Assembly (NCBI RefSeq): GCF_019218755.1
Contig: NZ_JAHUWZ010000001.1
Span: 1,302,001 to 1,366,000 of the forward strand
Reading direction: 5' to 3'
DNA: 64,000 nucleotides
DNA from: Acidovorax sp. sif1233
GTDB taxonomy: Bacteria; Pseudomonadota; Gammaproteobacteria; Burkholderiales; Burkholderiaceae_C
Below, piece by piece: positions 52,739 through 60,936 of this stretch (position 1 is the stretch's first letter; every line of letters begins with the position of its first letter). The notes beneath the pieces were generated by a model. That model ran no database searches and was not told the DNA's origin. It saw only the letters and a list, made by a program, of their open reading frames with translations. The translations under genes and the position numbers were made by a program.

Positions 52739-54034
52739 ATGTCCGATGATTCCCGTGCCGATTCCCCCGCTGTTGTCGTTACCGAGGCTGCAGGCGTGCA
52801 GCGCCGCTCGCTGCTCAAGGGCACGGCGGGCATCCTGGCCGCTGGCGTGTTCCCGGCCGTCCATTCGCAGGAAAAGATCGTGCTGCGCTACCTGGGCACG
52901 GCGGTGAACCAGGACAAGGCGATTGCCGAGAAGTTCAAGGCCGACACCGGCATCGAGATCCAGTACGTGGCCGTGACCACCGACGACGTGACCAAGCGCG
53001 CCGTGACCGCGCCCAACAGTTTCGATCTGATCGACACCGAGTACTTCTCGCTGAAAAAGATCGTCCCCACGGGCAACTTGAAGGGCATCGACACCAAGCG
53101 CATCAAGAACGCCGACAAGATCACCACGCTGTTCACCACCGGCCAGGTGGCTGGCAAGGCCGTGGGCGACCAGGGCACGGCGCCCAAGAAGGTGATCTAC
53201 CTGGAGGGCGAGAAGTCCAAGAAGTTCGCGACCGCGCCCACGCAGTTCATGAGCCTGATCCCCACCGTGTACAACGCCGACACGCTGGGCATCCGCCCCG
53301 ACCTCATCAAGCGCCCCATCAGCTCCTGGGCCGAGCTGCTCAACCCCGAGTTCAAGGGCAAGACCGCGATCCTGAACATCCCCTCCATCGGCATCATGGA
53401 CGCCGCCATGGTGGTCGAGGCCATGGGCATCTACAAGTACCCCGACAAGGGCAACATGACCAAGAAGGAGATCGATCTCACGATCAAGACCCTGATCGAG
53501 GCCAAGAAGCAGGGCCAGTTCCGCGCGCTGTGGAAGGATTTCAACGAGTCGGTGAACCTGATGGCATCGGGCGAGGTGGTGATTCAGTCGATGTGGAGCC
53601 CGGCCGTCACCGCCGTGCGCACCAAGGGCATCGCCTGCAACTTCCAGCCGCTGAAGGAAGGCTACCGCGCCTGGGCCGCCGGCTTCGGCCTGCCGGCCAC
53701 CCTGTCGGGCAGGAAGCTCGATGGCGCCTACGAGTTCATCAACTGGTTCCTGGACGGCTGGGCGGGTGCCTACCTGAACCGCCAGGGCTACTACAGCGCC
53801 GTGCTGGAGACCGCCAAGTCCAAGATGGAAGCCTACGAGTGGGCCTACTGGATGGAAGGCAAGCCCGCCACGCAGGACATCAAGAGCCCCAACGGCGACG
53901 TGCTGGCCAAGACCGGCGCGGTGCGCGACGGCGGCAGCTATGAGTCGCGCATGGGCGGCATCGCCTGCTGGAACGCGCTGATGGACGAGAACAACTACAT
54001 GGTGCAGAAGTGGAATGAATTCGTCGCGGCGTAG
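52739..54034 (+). CDS. ABC transporter substrate-binding protein (PotD-like)
   Basis: 431 residues. A twin-arginine-type signal (VQRRSLLKGTAGILAAGVF) precedes a type II periplasmic binding fold; VLRYLGTAVNQDKAIAEKF, NSFDLIDTEYFSLKKIV and PISSWAELLNPEFKGKTAIL are typical of the polyamine/opine group. The ATG is preceded by AAGGAG. Substrate is unknown; the neighbouring racemase-family and amidase genes suggest a nitrogen compound. A family B repeat follows the stop. Confidence 0.9.
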   Translation: MSDDSRADSPAVVVTEAAGVQRRSLLKGTAGILAAGVFPAVHSQEKIVLRYLGTAVNQDKAIAEKFKADTGIEIQYVAVTTDDVTKRAVTAPNSFDLIDTEYFSLKKIVPTGNLKGIDTKRIKNADKITTLFTTGQVAGKAVGDQGTAPKKVIYLEGEKSKKFATAPTQFMSLIPTVYNADTLGIRPDLIKRPISSWAELLNPEFKGKTAILNIPSIGIMDAAMVVEAMGIYKYPDKGNMTKKEIDLTIKTLIEAKKQGQFRALWKDFNESVNLMASGEVVIQSMWSPAVTAVRTKGIACNFQPLKEGYRAWAAGFGLPATLSGRKLDGAYEFINWFLDGWAGAYLNRQGYYSAVLETAKSKMEAYEWAYWMEGKPATQDIKSPNGDVLAKTGAVRDGGSYESRMGGIACWNALMDENNYMVQKWNEFVAA

Positions 54035-54040
54035 AGAGTG

Positions 54041-54165
54041 CACCCCCTGAGGCGCTTTGCGCCTTCCCCCTCTCTCGACCCGCTGCGCGGGTCGGGAGGG
54101 GGACGTCCCCGGTGCGGCGGGGCGGCCCTTGCACGGGGGCACTGGCCTTTGGCCGCGCCAGTTTC
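54041..54165 (+). repeat. Family B hairpin repeat, copy B3
   Basis: It starts CACCCCCTGAGGCGCT six bases after the binding-protein stop and ends GCGCCAGTTTC. It has the longest stem of the three copies: CCCCCTCTCTCGACCCGC pairs with the following GCGGGTCGGGAGGGGG. It lies between the binding protein and its first permease. Confidence 0.78.
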
Positions 54166-54223
54166 AAGGATTAAGACGAAACGCCGAGCTGCGGATATCT
54201 GATACCGATTGTTTGCAAACACC

Positions 54224-55138
54224 ATGAGCACAACCCACACACCGACCTTGCCTGCTGCTGCCGTCCCCGGCCGCAGCATTGCCGCCTGGTGGCAGGCTGC
54301 GCCGTTCACGCTGGTGTTCGCGCTGTTCTTCCTGATTCCGCTGGCGCTGATCGTGATGGTCAGCTTCTGGGACTTCAATGAGTACGAATTGCTGCCGGGG
54401 TTCACGTTCAAGAACTACGTGTCGATTTTTGCGGGCTGTGGTGATGCGTCAGACGGGCTGTGTGTCACGCTCAAGACGTATTACTCCACGCTCAAGTTCA
54501 GTTTTCTGGTGTGGCTGATCACGCTGGTGATCGGCTTCACCGTGGCCTATTTCCTGGCCTTCCATGTGCGCTCTTCGGGCACGCAGACGCTGCTGTTCGT
54601 GCTGTGCACCATTCCGTTCTGGACCTCGAACGTGATCCGCATGATCTCGTGGGTGCCGCTGCTGGGGCGCAACGGGTTGGTCAACCAGACGCTGATGGGC
54701 ATGAACCTGATCGAGACGCCCGTGGAGTGGCTGCTGTTCTCGGACTTTTCGGTGGTGCTGGCCTTCGTGCACCTGTACACCATGTTCATGATCGTGCCCA
54801 TCTTCAACAGCATGATGCGCATCGACCGCAGCCTCATCGAGGCGGCCAGCGACAGCGGCGCCAGCGGCTGGCAGACGCTGTGGAACGTGATCATCCCGCT
54901 GTCGCGCACCGGCATCATCATCGGCTCCATCTTCGTGATCACCATCGTCATGGGCGACTTCGTGACCATCGGCGTGATGGGCGGGCAGCAGATCGCATCG
55001 ATTGGCAAGATCATCCAGGTGCAGACCTCGTACCTGCAGTTCCCGCTGGCCGCGGCCAATGCCGTGATCCTGCTCGCGGTGGTGCTGATGATCATCTGGG
55101 GCCTCACGCGCCTGGTCGACATCCGAAAGGAACTCTGA
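54224..55138 (+). CDS. ABC transporter permease (PotB-like)
   Basis: 304 residues with six helices. The EAA-type loop is EAASDSGASGWQTLWNVIIP. The N-terminal helix FTLVFALFFLIPLALIVMVS and the FWTSNVIRMISWVPLLGRNG segment are typical of PotB. It starts after a 189-bp gap filled mostly by the family B repeat. The next permease starts one base after its stop. Confidence 0.92.
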   Translation: MSTTHTPTLPAAAVPGRSIAAWWQAAPFTLVFALFFLIPLALIVMVSFWDFNEYELLPGFTFKNYVSIFAGCGDASDGLCVTLKTYYSTLKFSFLVWLITLVIGFTVAYFLAFHVRSSGTQTLLFVLCTIPFWTSNVIRMISWVPLLGRNGLVNQTLMGMNLIETPVEWLLFSDFSVVLAFVHLYTMFMIVPIFNSMMRIDRSLIEAASDSGASGWQTLWNVIIPLSRTGIIIGSIFVITIVMGDFVTIGVMGGQQIASIGKIIQVQTSYLQFPLAAANAVILLAVVLMIIWGLTRLVDIRKEL

Positions 55139-55139
55139 C

Positions 55140-56027
55140 ATGTCCATGCGCGATTCCCGCCCCGCGAGCTTCTGGCCCCTGGCCCTCGTGTTTGCCCTGT
55201 TCGTGCTGTTCATGTACGGGCCCATGCTGGTCATCTTCATCCTGAGCTTCCAGGGCCCCGAAGGCGGGCTGACCTTTCCCATGCGCGGCGTGTCGCTGCA
55301 CTGGTTCCACAAGCTGGCCGAGGGGCTGGGGGTGGTGGACATCGGCGCGGCGCTGTGGCGCTCGCTGGGCCTGGGCGTGGCGGTGATGCTGTGCACGGTG
55401 GTGCTGTCGGTGCTGGCCGGCCTGGCCTTCCGCAAGCGGCTGGCGGGGGGCAACACGCTGTTCTTCATCGTCGTGGCCAGCCTGATCATGCCGTCGATCA
55501 TCGTCTCGCTGGGCATCGGGCTGGAGTTCCGGCTCATCGACAACGGTATCAAGGCGGCCCTGGAATGGCTGGGCATGGAGAGCACGCTCGAGGGCTACGG
55601 TACGTCGCTCGGCCTGTTCACCTCGGCCCTGGGCGCGCACCTGACCTGGACGCTGCCGTTCGGCCTGCTCATCATGTTCGCGGTGTTCAACCGCTTCAAC
55701 CCATCCTACGAAGAGGCCGCGCGCGACCTGGGCGCCACGCCCTGGCAGGGCTTTGCCCATGTGGTGCTGCCCTTGATCGCGCCCTCGGTCGTGGGCATCG
55801 GCATGTTCGGCTTCACCCTGAGCTGGGACGAGATCGCCCGCACCTCGCAGGCCATCGGCGACGTGAACACGCTGCCGCTGGAGCTGCAGGGTCTGACCAG
55901 CACGGTGACCACGCCGTCCATCTACGCGCTGGGCACGCTGACCACCGTGGTGTCGTTCATCGTCATGGGCATCACGCTGGCGTTGGTATGGGCCTTGGGG
56001 CGCAGGCGCAAGGGCCGTCCGGGTTAA
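55140..56027 (+). CDS. ABC transporter permease (PotC-like)
   Basis: 295 residues with six helices. The EAA loop is EEAARDLGATPWQGFAHVVL; LALVFALFVLFMYGPMLVIF begins the protein. It completes the importer with the two genes before it. It is followed after 13 bp by a GntR gene. Confidence 0.92.
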   Translation: MSMRDSRPASFWPLALVFALFVLFMYGPMLVIFILSFQGPEGGLTFPMRGVSLHWFHKLAEGLGVVDIGAALWRSLGLGVAVMLCTVVLSVLAGLAFRKRLAGGNTLFFIVVASLIMPSIIVSLGIGLEFRLIDNGIKAALEWLGMESTLEGYGTSLGLFTSALGAHLTWTLPFGLLIMFAVFNRFNPSYEEAARDLGATPWQGFAHVVLPLIAPSVVGIGMFGFTLSWDEIARTSQAIGDVNTLPLELQGLTSTVTTPSIYALGTLTTVVSFIVMGITLALVWALGRRRKGRPG

Positions 56028-56040
56028 AAACGGCACCCTT

Positions 56041-56802
56041 ATGACGACCATCAACCCCAAGCCCCGGCGCACACGCGCTGCGGTCACCGAGCCGCCCGTG
56101 CAGCCCGGCGCGACCGGCCAGCTCAGCGACAACGACATGTACGACCGCATGGTGTCGGCCATCCTCGACCACCGGCTGCCTCCGGGCACCAAGCTGGTGG
56201 AGGACAAGCTGGCGGCGGCCTTTGGCGTGTCGCGCACGCGCGTGCGGCCGGTGCTGGTGCGGCTGGCCAATGAACAGGTTGTCACGCTCACGCCCAACCG
56301 GGGCGCATCCATTGCCCAGCCCACGCCGCAAGAGGCGCTGGAGGTGTTCGAGGCCCGCCGCCTGCTGGAGCCGCGCCTGGTGGAGCTGTTCATCGCCAAC
56401 GCGACCGATGCCGACATTGCCGCGCTGCGCGCCTGCATCGACGACGAAGAGTCGGCCCGGGCCAGTGGCGACATGCGCCGCGCCATTCGCCTGTCGGGCG
56501 ATTTTCATCTGCACATCGCGCAGGCCGCCGGGCACCAGACACTGGGGCGCATCCTGCGGGAGCTGGTCTCGCGCACCTCGCTGATCCTCATGACCTACAG
56601 CCCCAGCCACGCCCGCGAACGCGAGGAGGCCACGGCCTGCGGCTGCCGCGAGCACCGGGCGTTGATCGATGCCATCCGCCTGCGCGACGCGCGCGAGGCG
56701 GCGCGCCTCATGCTGACGCACCTGGCCCGCATCGAAACGCAGCTGGAGTTCACCCCGCCGGCCAGCGATGTGCCCGATCTGGCGCAATTGCTGGGCGCCT
56801 GA
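56041..56802 (+). CDS. GntR-family (FCD) regulator
   Basis: 253 residues. The winged HTH covers about 33-95 (MVSAILDHRLPPGTKLVEDK, then AFGVSRTRVRPVLVRLANEQ). The FCD domain contains SGDFHLHIAQAAGH and the CREHRALIDAIRLRD His residues. The first 30 residues are a charged extension. It is encoded between the ABC transporter and a racemase-like gene, so it probably responds to the transported compound. TTGT/ACAA-type sites lie before the operon. Confidence 0.88.
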   Translation: MTTINPKPRRTRAAVTEPPVQPGATGQLSDNDMYDRMVSAILDHRLPPGTKLVEDKLAAAFGVSRTRVRPVLVRLANEQVVTLTPNRGASIAQPTPQEALEVFEARRLLEPRLVELFIANATDADIAALRACIDDEESARASGDMRRAIRLSGDFHLHIAQAAGHQTLGRILRELVSRTSLILMTYSPSHAREREEATACGCREHRALIDAIRLRDAREAARLMLTHLARIETQLEFTPPASDVPDLAQLLGA

Positions 56803-56818
56803 ATCCCGACACCTTGCC

Positions 56819-57565
56819 ATGCGCCAGCTGCTCGTCCTCAACCCCAACACCTCGGCCAGCGTCAGCGCCTTGCTGCAGCGGCATGTGCAGGCAGCCGCAG
56901 GTTCGCATGTGGCGGTGCGCACGGCCACGGCACGTTTTGGCGCCCCCTACATCGCCTGCGAGGCCAGCTATGCCGTGGCAGCCCATGCCGCATTGGACGC
57001 CTGGGCCCATGAGCTGGCGCAACCCCGGCCCCGGCCCGATGCCGTGCTGATCGGCTGCTTTGGCGACCCGGGCCTGATGGCGCTGCGCGAAAGCTGCCCC
57101 GTGCCTGTGACGGGCCTGGCCGAAGCCTCCTTCATCGAAGCCGCCCGCCATGGGCGCTATGCCATCGTCACGGGCGGCGAGCGCTGGGGCCCCATGCTGC
57201 AGCGCCTGGCGCAGGCGCTGGGGCATTCGCACGGGCTCGCGGGTATTCACACGGTGGCGCCCACGGGGGCCCAGCTGGCGGCAGACCCTGAAGCCGCCCG
57301 TGCCTTGCTGGTGGAGGCCTGCCGCGACGTGGTGCGGCAGATGGGGGTGCAGGCTGTCATCCTGGGCGGGGCAGGGCTTGCCGGCATGGCCGCTGCGGTG
57401 CAACCCCAGGTGGGGGTGCCGGTGATCGACAGCGTGGTGGCCGGTGCGACCTGGGCCCTGCGTGCGCACCCCGTGCCGCCGGAGCGGAAAGTGGCGGGGT
57501 TTGAGGTGGCGTGGGTGGGGGTGTCGGGGGAAATGGCGGCCTTGGGCACAGCCGGGGTTGTTTGA
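56819..57565 (+). CDS. Asp/Glu/hydantoin racemase-family protein with one catalytic Cys missing
   Basis: A 248-residue protein beginning LLVLNPNTSASVSALLQ, as in hydantoin and allantoin racemases. The first catalytic Cys is present (Cys80 in LIGCFGDPGL). The second, expected in a LGCAGM motif, reads LGGAGLAGM, with Gly at about 184. Two-base racemisation normally needs both thiols, so the reaction may differ or the enzyme may be inactive. It starts 16 bp after the GntR gene and is the last gene of the transport operon. Confidence 0.85.
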   Translation: MRQLLVLNPNTSASVSALLQRHVQAAAGSHVAVRTATARFGAPYIACEASYAVAAHAALDAWAHELAQPRPRPDAVLIGCFGDPGLMALRESCPVPVTGLAEASFIEAARHGRYAIVTGGERWGPMLQRLAQALGHSHGLAGIHTVAPTGAQLAADPEAARALLVEACRDVVRQMGVQAVILGGAGLAGMAAAVQPQVGVPVIDSVVAGATWALRAHPVPPERKVAGFEVAWVGVSGEMAALGTAGVV

Positions 57566-57635
57566 CACTCCTGGGCAGACCACCTGGCCTACGACGGCAC
57601 TGGGAGGGCCGTTGGCTCTCAAGTTACACGTATTA

Positions 57636-57690
57636 TTGGCATCTGGCGCTTATCCAGTAAGCGCGAGTAGCTATAAAAATAGAAGCAGCC
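57636..57690 (+). repeat. Family A dispersed repeat, copy A5
   Basis: GCGCTT-atccagt-AAGCGC (57648-57666 region) is followed by GTAGCTATAAAAATAG. It lies in the convergent gap between the racemase-like gene and nth, a few bases beyond the nth stop. It matches the reverse complement of copy A6 at about 22 of 31 positions. Confidence 0.72.
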
Positions 57691-57695
57691 TGCGT

Positions 57696-58334
57696 TCAAG
57701 GCGCCAGCGTCTTTGGCTGGTAGTCGCAATACTCGCTCACCACACATTCCCAGCAGCGCGGCTTGCGCGCCTGGCACACATAGCGGCCCAGCAGGATGAG
57801 CCAGTGGTGCGAGTCCACCGCGTAGGCGGCGGGCACGCGCTTCATCAGCTGCAATTCCACCGCCAGCGGGTTCCTGCCGGGCGCCAGGCCCGTGCGGTTG
57901 CTCACGCGAAAGATGTGCGTGTCGACCGCCATGGTGGGCTCGCCGAAGGCCACGTTCAGCACCACATTGGCCGTCTTGCGGCCCACGCCAGGCAGGGCTT
58001 CCAGGGCTTCGCGCGTGCGGGGCACCACGCTGCCGTGCTGCTCCACCAGAATGCGGCAGGTTTCCAGCAGGTTTTTGGCCTTGGTGCGGTACAGGCCGAT
58101 GGTCTTGATGTAGCCCTCCAGCCCTTCCAGCCCCAGGTCCAGGATGGCCTGGGGTGTGCCCGCCACCGGGAACAGCTTGCGCGTGGCCTTGTTCACGCCC
58201 ACATCGGTGGCCTGGGCCGACAGCAGCACGGCGGCCAGCAGCTCGAACGGGGTGGTGTATTCCAGCTCCGTGTTGGGCATGGGGTTGGCCGCCTTCAGGG
58301 TGGCGAAGAAGGGTTCGATCTGCGCGGTTTTCAT
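57696..58334 (-). CDS. nth: Endonuclease III
   Basis: A 212-residue base-excision glycosylase/AP lyase for oxidised pyrimidines. The helix-hairpin-helix is LPGVGRKTANVVL with the catalytic Lys, VDTHIFRVSNR carries the catalytic Asp, and the C-terminal 4Fe-4S motif has spacing C-x6-C-x2-C-x5-C (CQARKPRCWECVVSEYC). Its ATG overlaps the LysR stop (ATGA), so it is read with that gene. Confidence 0.96.
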   Translation of the reverse strand: MKTAQIEPFFATLKAANPMPNTELEYTTPFELLAAVLLSAQATDVGVNKATRKLFPVAGTPQAILDLGLEGLEGYIKTIGLYRTKAKNLLETCRILVEQHGSVVPRTREALEALPGVGRKTANVVLNVAFGEPTMAVDTHIFRVSNRTGLAPGRNPLAVELQLMKRVPAAYAVDSHHWLILLGRYVCQARKPRCWECVVSEYCDYQPKTLAP

Positions 58335-59278
58335 GGGGGAGAGTTTGTTCTGGAGGAATGCGTGGGTTCTGCATTGTCCCGTAGCTGTGTGCGCAAGAAC
58401 TCCAGGAACATGCGCACGGCCGCCGGCAGGGTGCGGCCGCTCAGCGTCTGCAGTTCGGCGGCGCGTGCGTTCATGCCGGGCTCGCGGATCTGTGCCGCAT
58501 GCAGCTCGCCGCGCCGCACGCGGTCGCGCACCGTCACTTCGCCCGATATCGACAGCCCGCCGCCGTGCAGCACGAAGTGGGTCAGCGTCTCGAAGTGGTT
58601 GCACACCAGCACGGGCTCGAACACCAGGCCACGCTGGCTGCAGCCGATGTCGAACAGCTGGCGCACGGTGTTGTCGCGTTCGGGCAGGGCGATGGGGCAG
58701 GGGTGCATCTGCGCCAGCGTCACGCTGGGGAAGCGCGCCAGCGCGTGGTCGGGCCGCATGATCGCGATGACCGGCGAGGCCTCGCGGTGCTGCACGGTGA
58801 TGTCCCGCTCGGCCGAGCGGCTGTAGGTGAGGCCGATGTCCGCGTCGCCGTTGAGCACGGCCGTGGTCACCGCCGCCGGGCTGACCACGCGCAGGTGGAA
58901 CTGGATACCCGGGTACTGCGTGCGGAACTGCGCCATCACGCGTGGCAAAAATTCGATGGCAAAACCGGCTGAACTGCACAGCCGCACCCGCCCCGTGTGC
59001 AGCCCCTGCAGCGCCTGGATGTCCGAGACCACGCGGTCGGCCTCCAGCGCGCCGCGCCGCGCGTGCGCGGCCAGCAGCTCGCCCGCCGCGCTGGGCGCCA
59101 TGCCACGCGGACGGCGGTCGAACAGCGGCACGCCCAGCAGGTCTTCGAGCGCCGCCACCTGCCGGCTCACGGCCGAGGGCGACACATGCAGGCGCGTGGC
59201 GGCTTCGCTCACCGAGCCGCTGCGCACCACCTCCAGAAAGTAGCGCAGGGCCGTGTCCTGCAGGCGGCTTGAGAGCAT
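58331..59278 (-). CDS. LysR-family transcriptional regulator
   Basis: 315 residues. The HTH is in ALRYFLEVVRSGSVSEAATR and LHVSPSAVSRQVAALEDLLG. The effector domain includes GLTYSRSAERDITVQ. The ATG at 59278 gives the usual LysR start; longer in-frame extensions are not conserved-looking. It is divergent from an amidase gene, with a palindromic site between them, so it probably controls that gene. The stop overlaps nth. Confidence 0.92.
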   Translation of the reverse strand: MLSSRLQDTALRYFLEVVRSGSVSEAATRLHVSPSAVSRQVAALEDLLGVPLFDRRPRGMAPSAAGELLAAHARRGALEADRVVSDIQALQGLHTGRVRLCSSAGFAIEFLPRVMAQFRTQYPGIQFHLRVVSPAAVTTAVLNGDADIGLTYSRSAERDITVQHREASPVIAIMRPDHALARFPSVTLAQMHPCPIALPERDNTVRQLFDIGCSQRGLVFEPVLVCNHFETLTHFVLHGGGLSISGEVTVRDRVRRGELHAAQIREPGMNARAAELQTLSGRTLPAAVRMFLEFLRTQLRDNAEPTHSSRTNSPP

Positions 59279-59298
59279 GGGAGGCCTGGGTGTGTGGT

Positions 59299-59313
59299 TT
59301 GCGTAAAACGCAA
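59299..59313. promoter_or_regulatory. LysR-type operator between LysR gene and amidase
   Basis: TTGCGT-AAA-ACGCAA is a perfect 15-bp palindrome and contains the T-N11-A pattern. A further ACGCAA half-site lies at about 59344-59349. It lies in the 95-bp divergent gap. Confidence 0.6.
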
Positions 59314-59373
59314 CGATAACCTCAGAAATCGTCGATTGTCGAAACGCAAGCGGCTGCTTATGCTGACTTCCCA

Positions 59374-60858
59374 ATGACACATTCGCCCGCAACCCCCTTG
59401 CACCCCCAGACCAGCACCCCGCCCGGCGGCATCGTGGCCCGCACGGCCGTGGGCCTGTCACACGCCATCCATGCCCGCGAGGTGTCGTGCGTCGAGGTGC
59501 TCGATGCCTACCTGGCCCAGATCGACCGCCTGAACCCCGTGGCTAATGCGCTGGTGGCCCTGGCAGACCGCGACGTGCTGCGTGCGCAGGCCGCCGAGCG
59601 CGATGCGCAACTGGCGCGCGGCGAGAGCCTGGGGCCGCTGCACGGCTTTCCGCAGGCGCCCAAGGACATCATGCCCGCCGCCGGCATGGTCACCACACGC
59701 GGCTCGCCCATTTTCGCGGGCCAGGTCTCTGCCACCGACGCCGTGGTGTTCGAGCGCATGCGTGCCAGCGGCGCGCTCTTCGTGGGCCGAACCAACTCGC
59801 CCGAGTTCGGCCTGGGCGGGCACACCTACAACCCGGTGTATGGCACCACGCGCAATGCCTTCGACCCAGCCGTGTCGGCGGGCGGCAGCAGCGGCGGGGC
59901 GGCGGTGGCCGTGGCGCTGCACATGCTGCCGGTGGCCGATGGCTCGGACATGATGGGATCGCTGCGCACGCCGGCGGCGTTCAACAACGTGTACGGGCTG
60001 CGCACCTCGTTCGGCCTGGTGCCGCACGGCCCGACGGAGGAGGTGTTCTTCCAGCAGTTCAGCGTGGCCGGCCCCATGGCGCGCAACATCCCGGACCTGG
60101 CGCTGCTGCTGTCGGTGCAGGCGGGCTTCGATGCGCGGCTGCCGCTCACCCGCCGGCACGAGGACGTGGCCTTGCTGGGCCAGCCGCTGGAGCGTGACTT
60201 CCACGGCGCGCGCATCGGCTGGCTGGGCGACCTGGGCGGGCACCTGCCCACCGAGCCCGGCGTGCTGGCCACCTGCGAGCAGGCGCTTGCGCACTTCCGC
60301 ACGGTGGGCTGCGCGGTGGAATCCGTGGTGCCCGCGTTCGACATGGAGCAGCTGTGGAACGCCTGGATCGACCTGCGCAGCTTCAGCGTGGCGGGTGCCA
60401 ACGCAGGCCTGTACCGCAACCCCGCCACGCACTCGCTGCTCAAGCCCGAGGCGGTGTGGGAGATCGAGCGCGGCATGCGCCTGTCGGCCCTGCAGGTGTA
60501 CGACGCGGCCCGCGTGCGCAGTGCCTGGTACCAGGTGCTGCGCGGATTGTTCGAGCAGTTCGACTTTCTGGTGCTGCCGGCCGCGCAGGTCTTTCCGTTC
60601 AATGCCGACCTGGACTGGCCGCACGAGGTCGGCGGCCGCACCATGGACACCTACCACCGCTGGATGGAGGCCGTGGTGCCCGCCACCATGGCCGGCCTGC
60701 CTGCATTGGCAGCACCCGCCGGCTTCGGGCCTGGTGGACTGCCTGCCGGGCTGCAGATCATCGGCCCGGCGCAGGCCGATGCCGCCGTGCTGCAGATAGG
60801 GCACGCATACGACCAGGCCAGTGGCTACGCCCGTGTGGCGAGCCCCTTGCTGGGTTGA
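59374..60858 (+). CDS. Amidase signature family enzyme
   Basis: 494 residues. The Ser-cisSer-Lys triad is visible: Lys97 in FPQAPKDIMPAAGM, the cis Ser in GGSSGG (172/173) and nucleophile Ser196 in MMGSLRTPAAF. Most family members have GG where this one has MM just before the nucleophile glycine. It cleaves a carboxamide of unknown identity. It is divergent from LysR and followed by a Bug binding protein, which suggests uptake and hydrolysis of an amide or acid. Confidence 0.9.
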   Translation: MTHSPATPLHPQTSTPPGGIVARTAVGLSHAIHAREVSCVEVLDAYLAQIDRLNPVANALVALADRDVLRAQAAERDAQLARGESLGPLHGFPQAPKDIMPAAGMVTTRGSPIFAGQVSATDAVVFERMRASGALFVGRTNSPEFGLGGHTYNPVYGTTRNAFDPAVSAGGSSGGAAVAVALHMLPVADGSDMMGSLRTPAAFNNVYGLRTSFGLVPHGPTEEVFFQQFSVAGPMARNIPDLALLLSVQAGFDARLPLTRRHEDVALLGQPLERDFHGARIGWLGDLGGHLPTEPGVLATCEQALAHFRTVGCAVESVVPAFDMEQLWNAWIDLRSFSVAGANAGLYRNPATHSLLKPEAVWEIERGMRLSALQVYDAARVRSAWYQVLRGLFEQFDFLVLPAAQVFPFNADLDWPHEVGGRTMDTYHRWMEAVVPATMAGLPALAAPAGFGPGGLPAGLQIIGPAQADAAVLQIGHAYDQASGYARVASPLLG

Positions 60859-60936
60859 TGGGCCCCGTTCCGTTCCACGTTTTATATGCCTTCCCCTGCC
60901 GCCTTTCCCGCATTTTCTTGACCGGAGAACTTCCCC

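Noticed and set aside
54211..54220. GTTTGCAAAC palindrome before the first permease
   Set aside because: A 10-bp palindrome next to a start codon is weak evidence for an operator; no second copy was seen.
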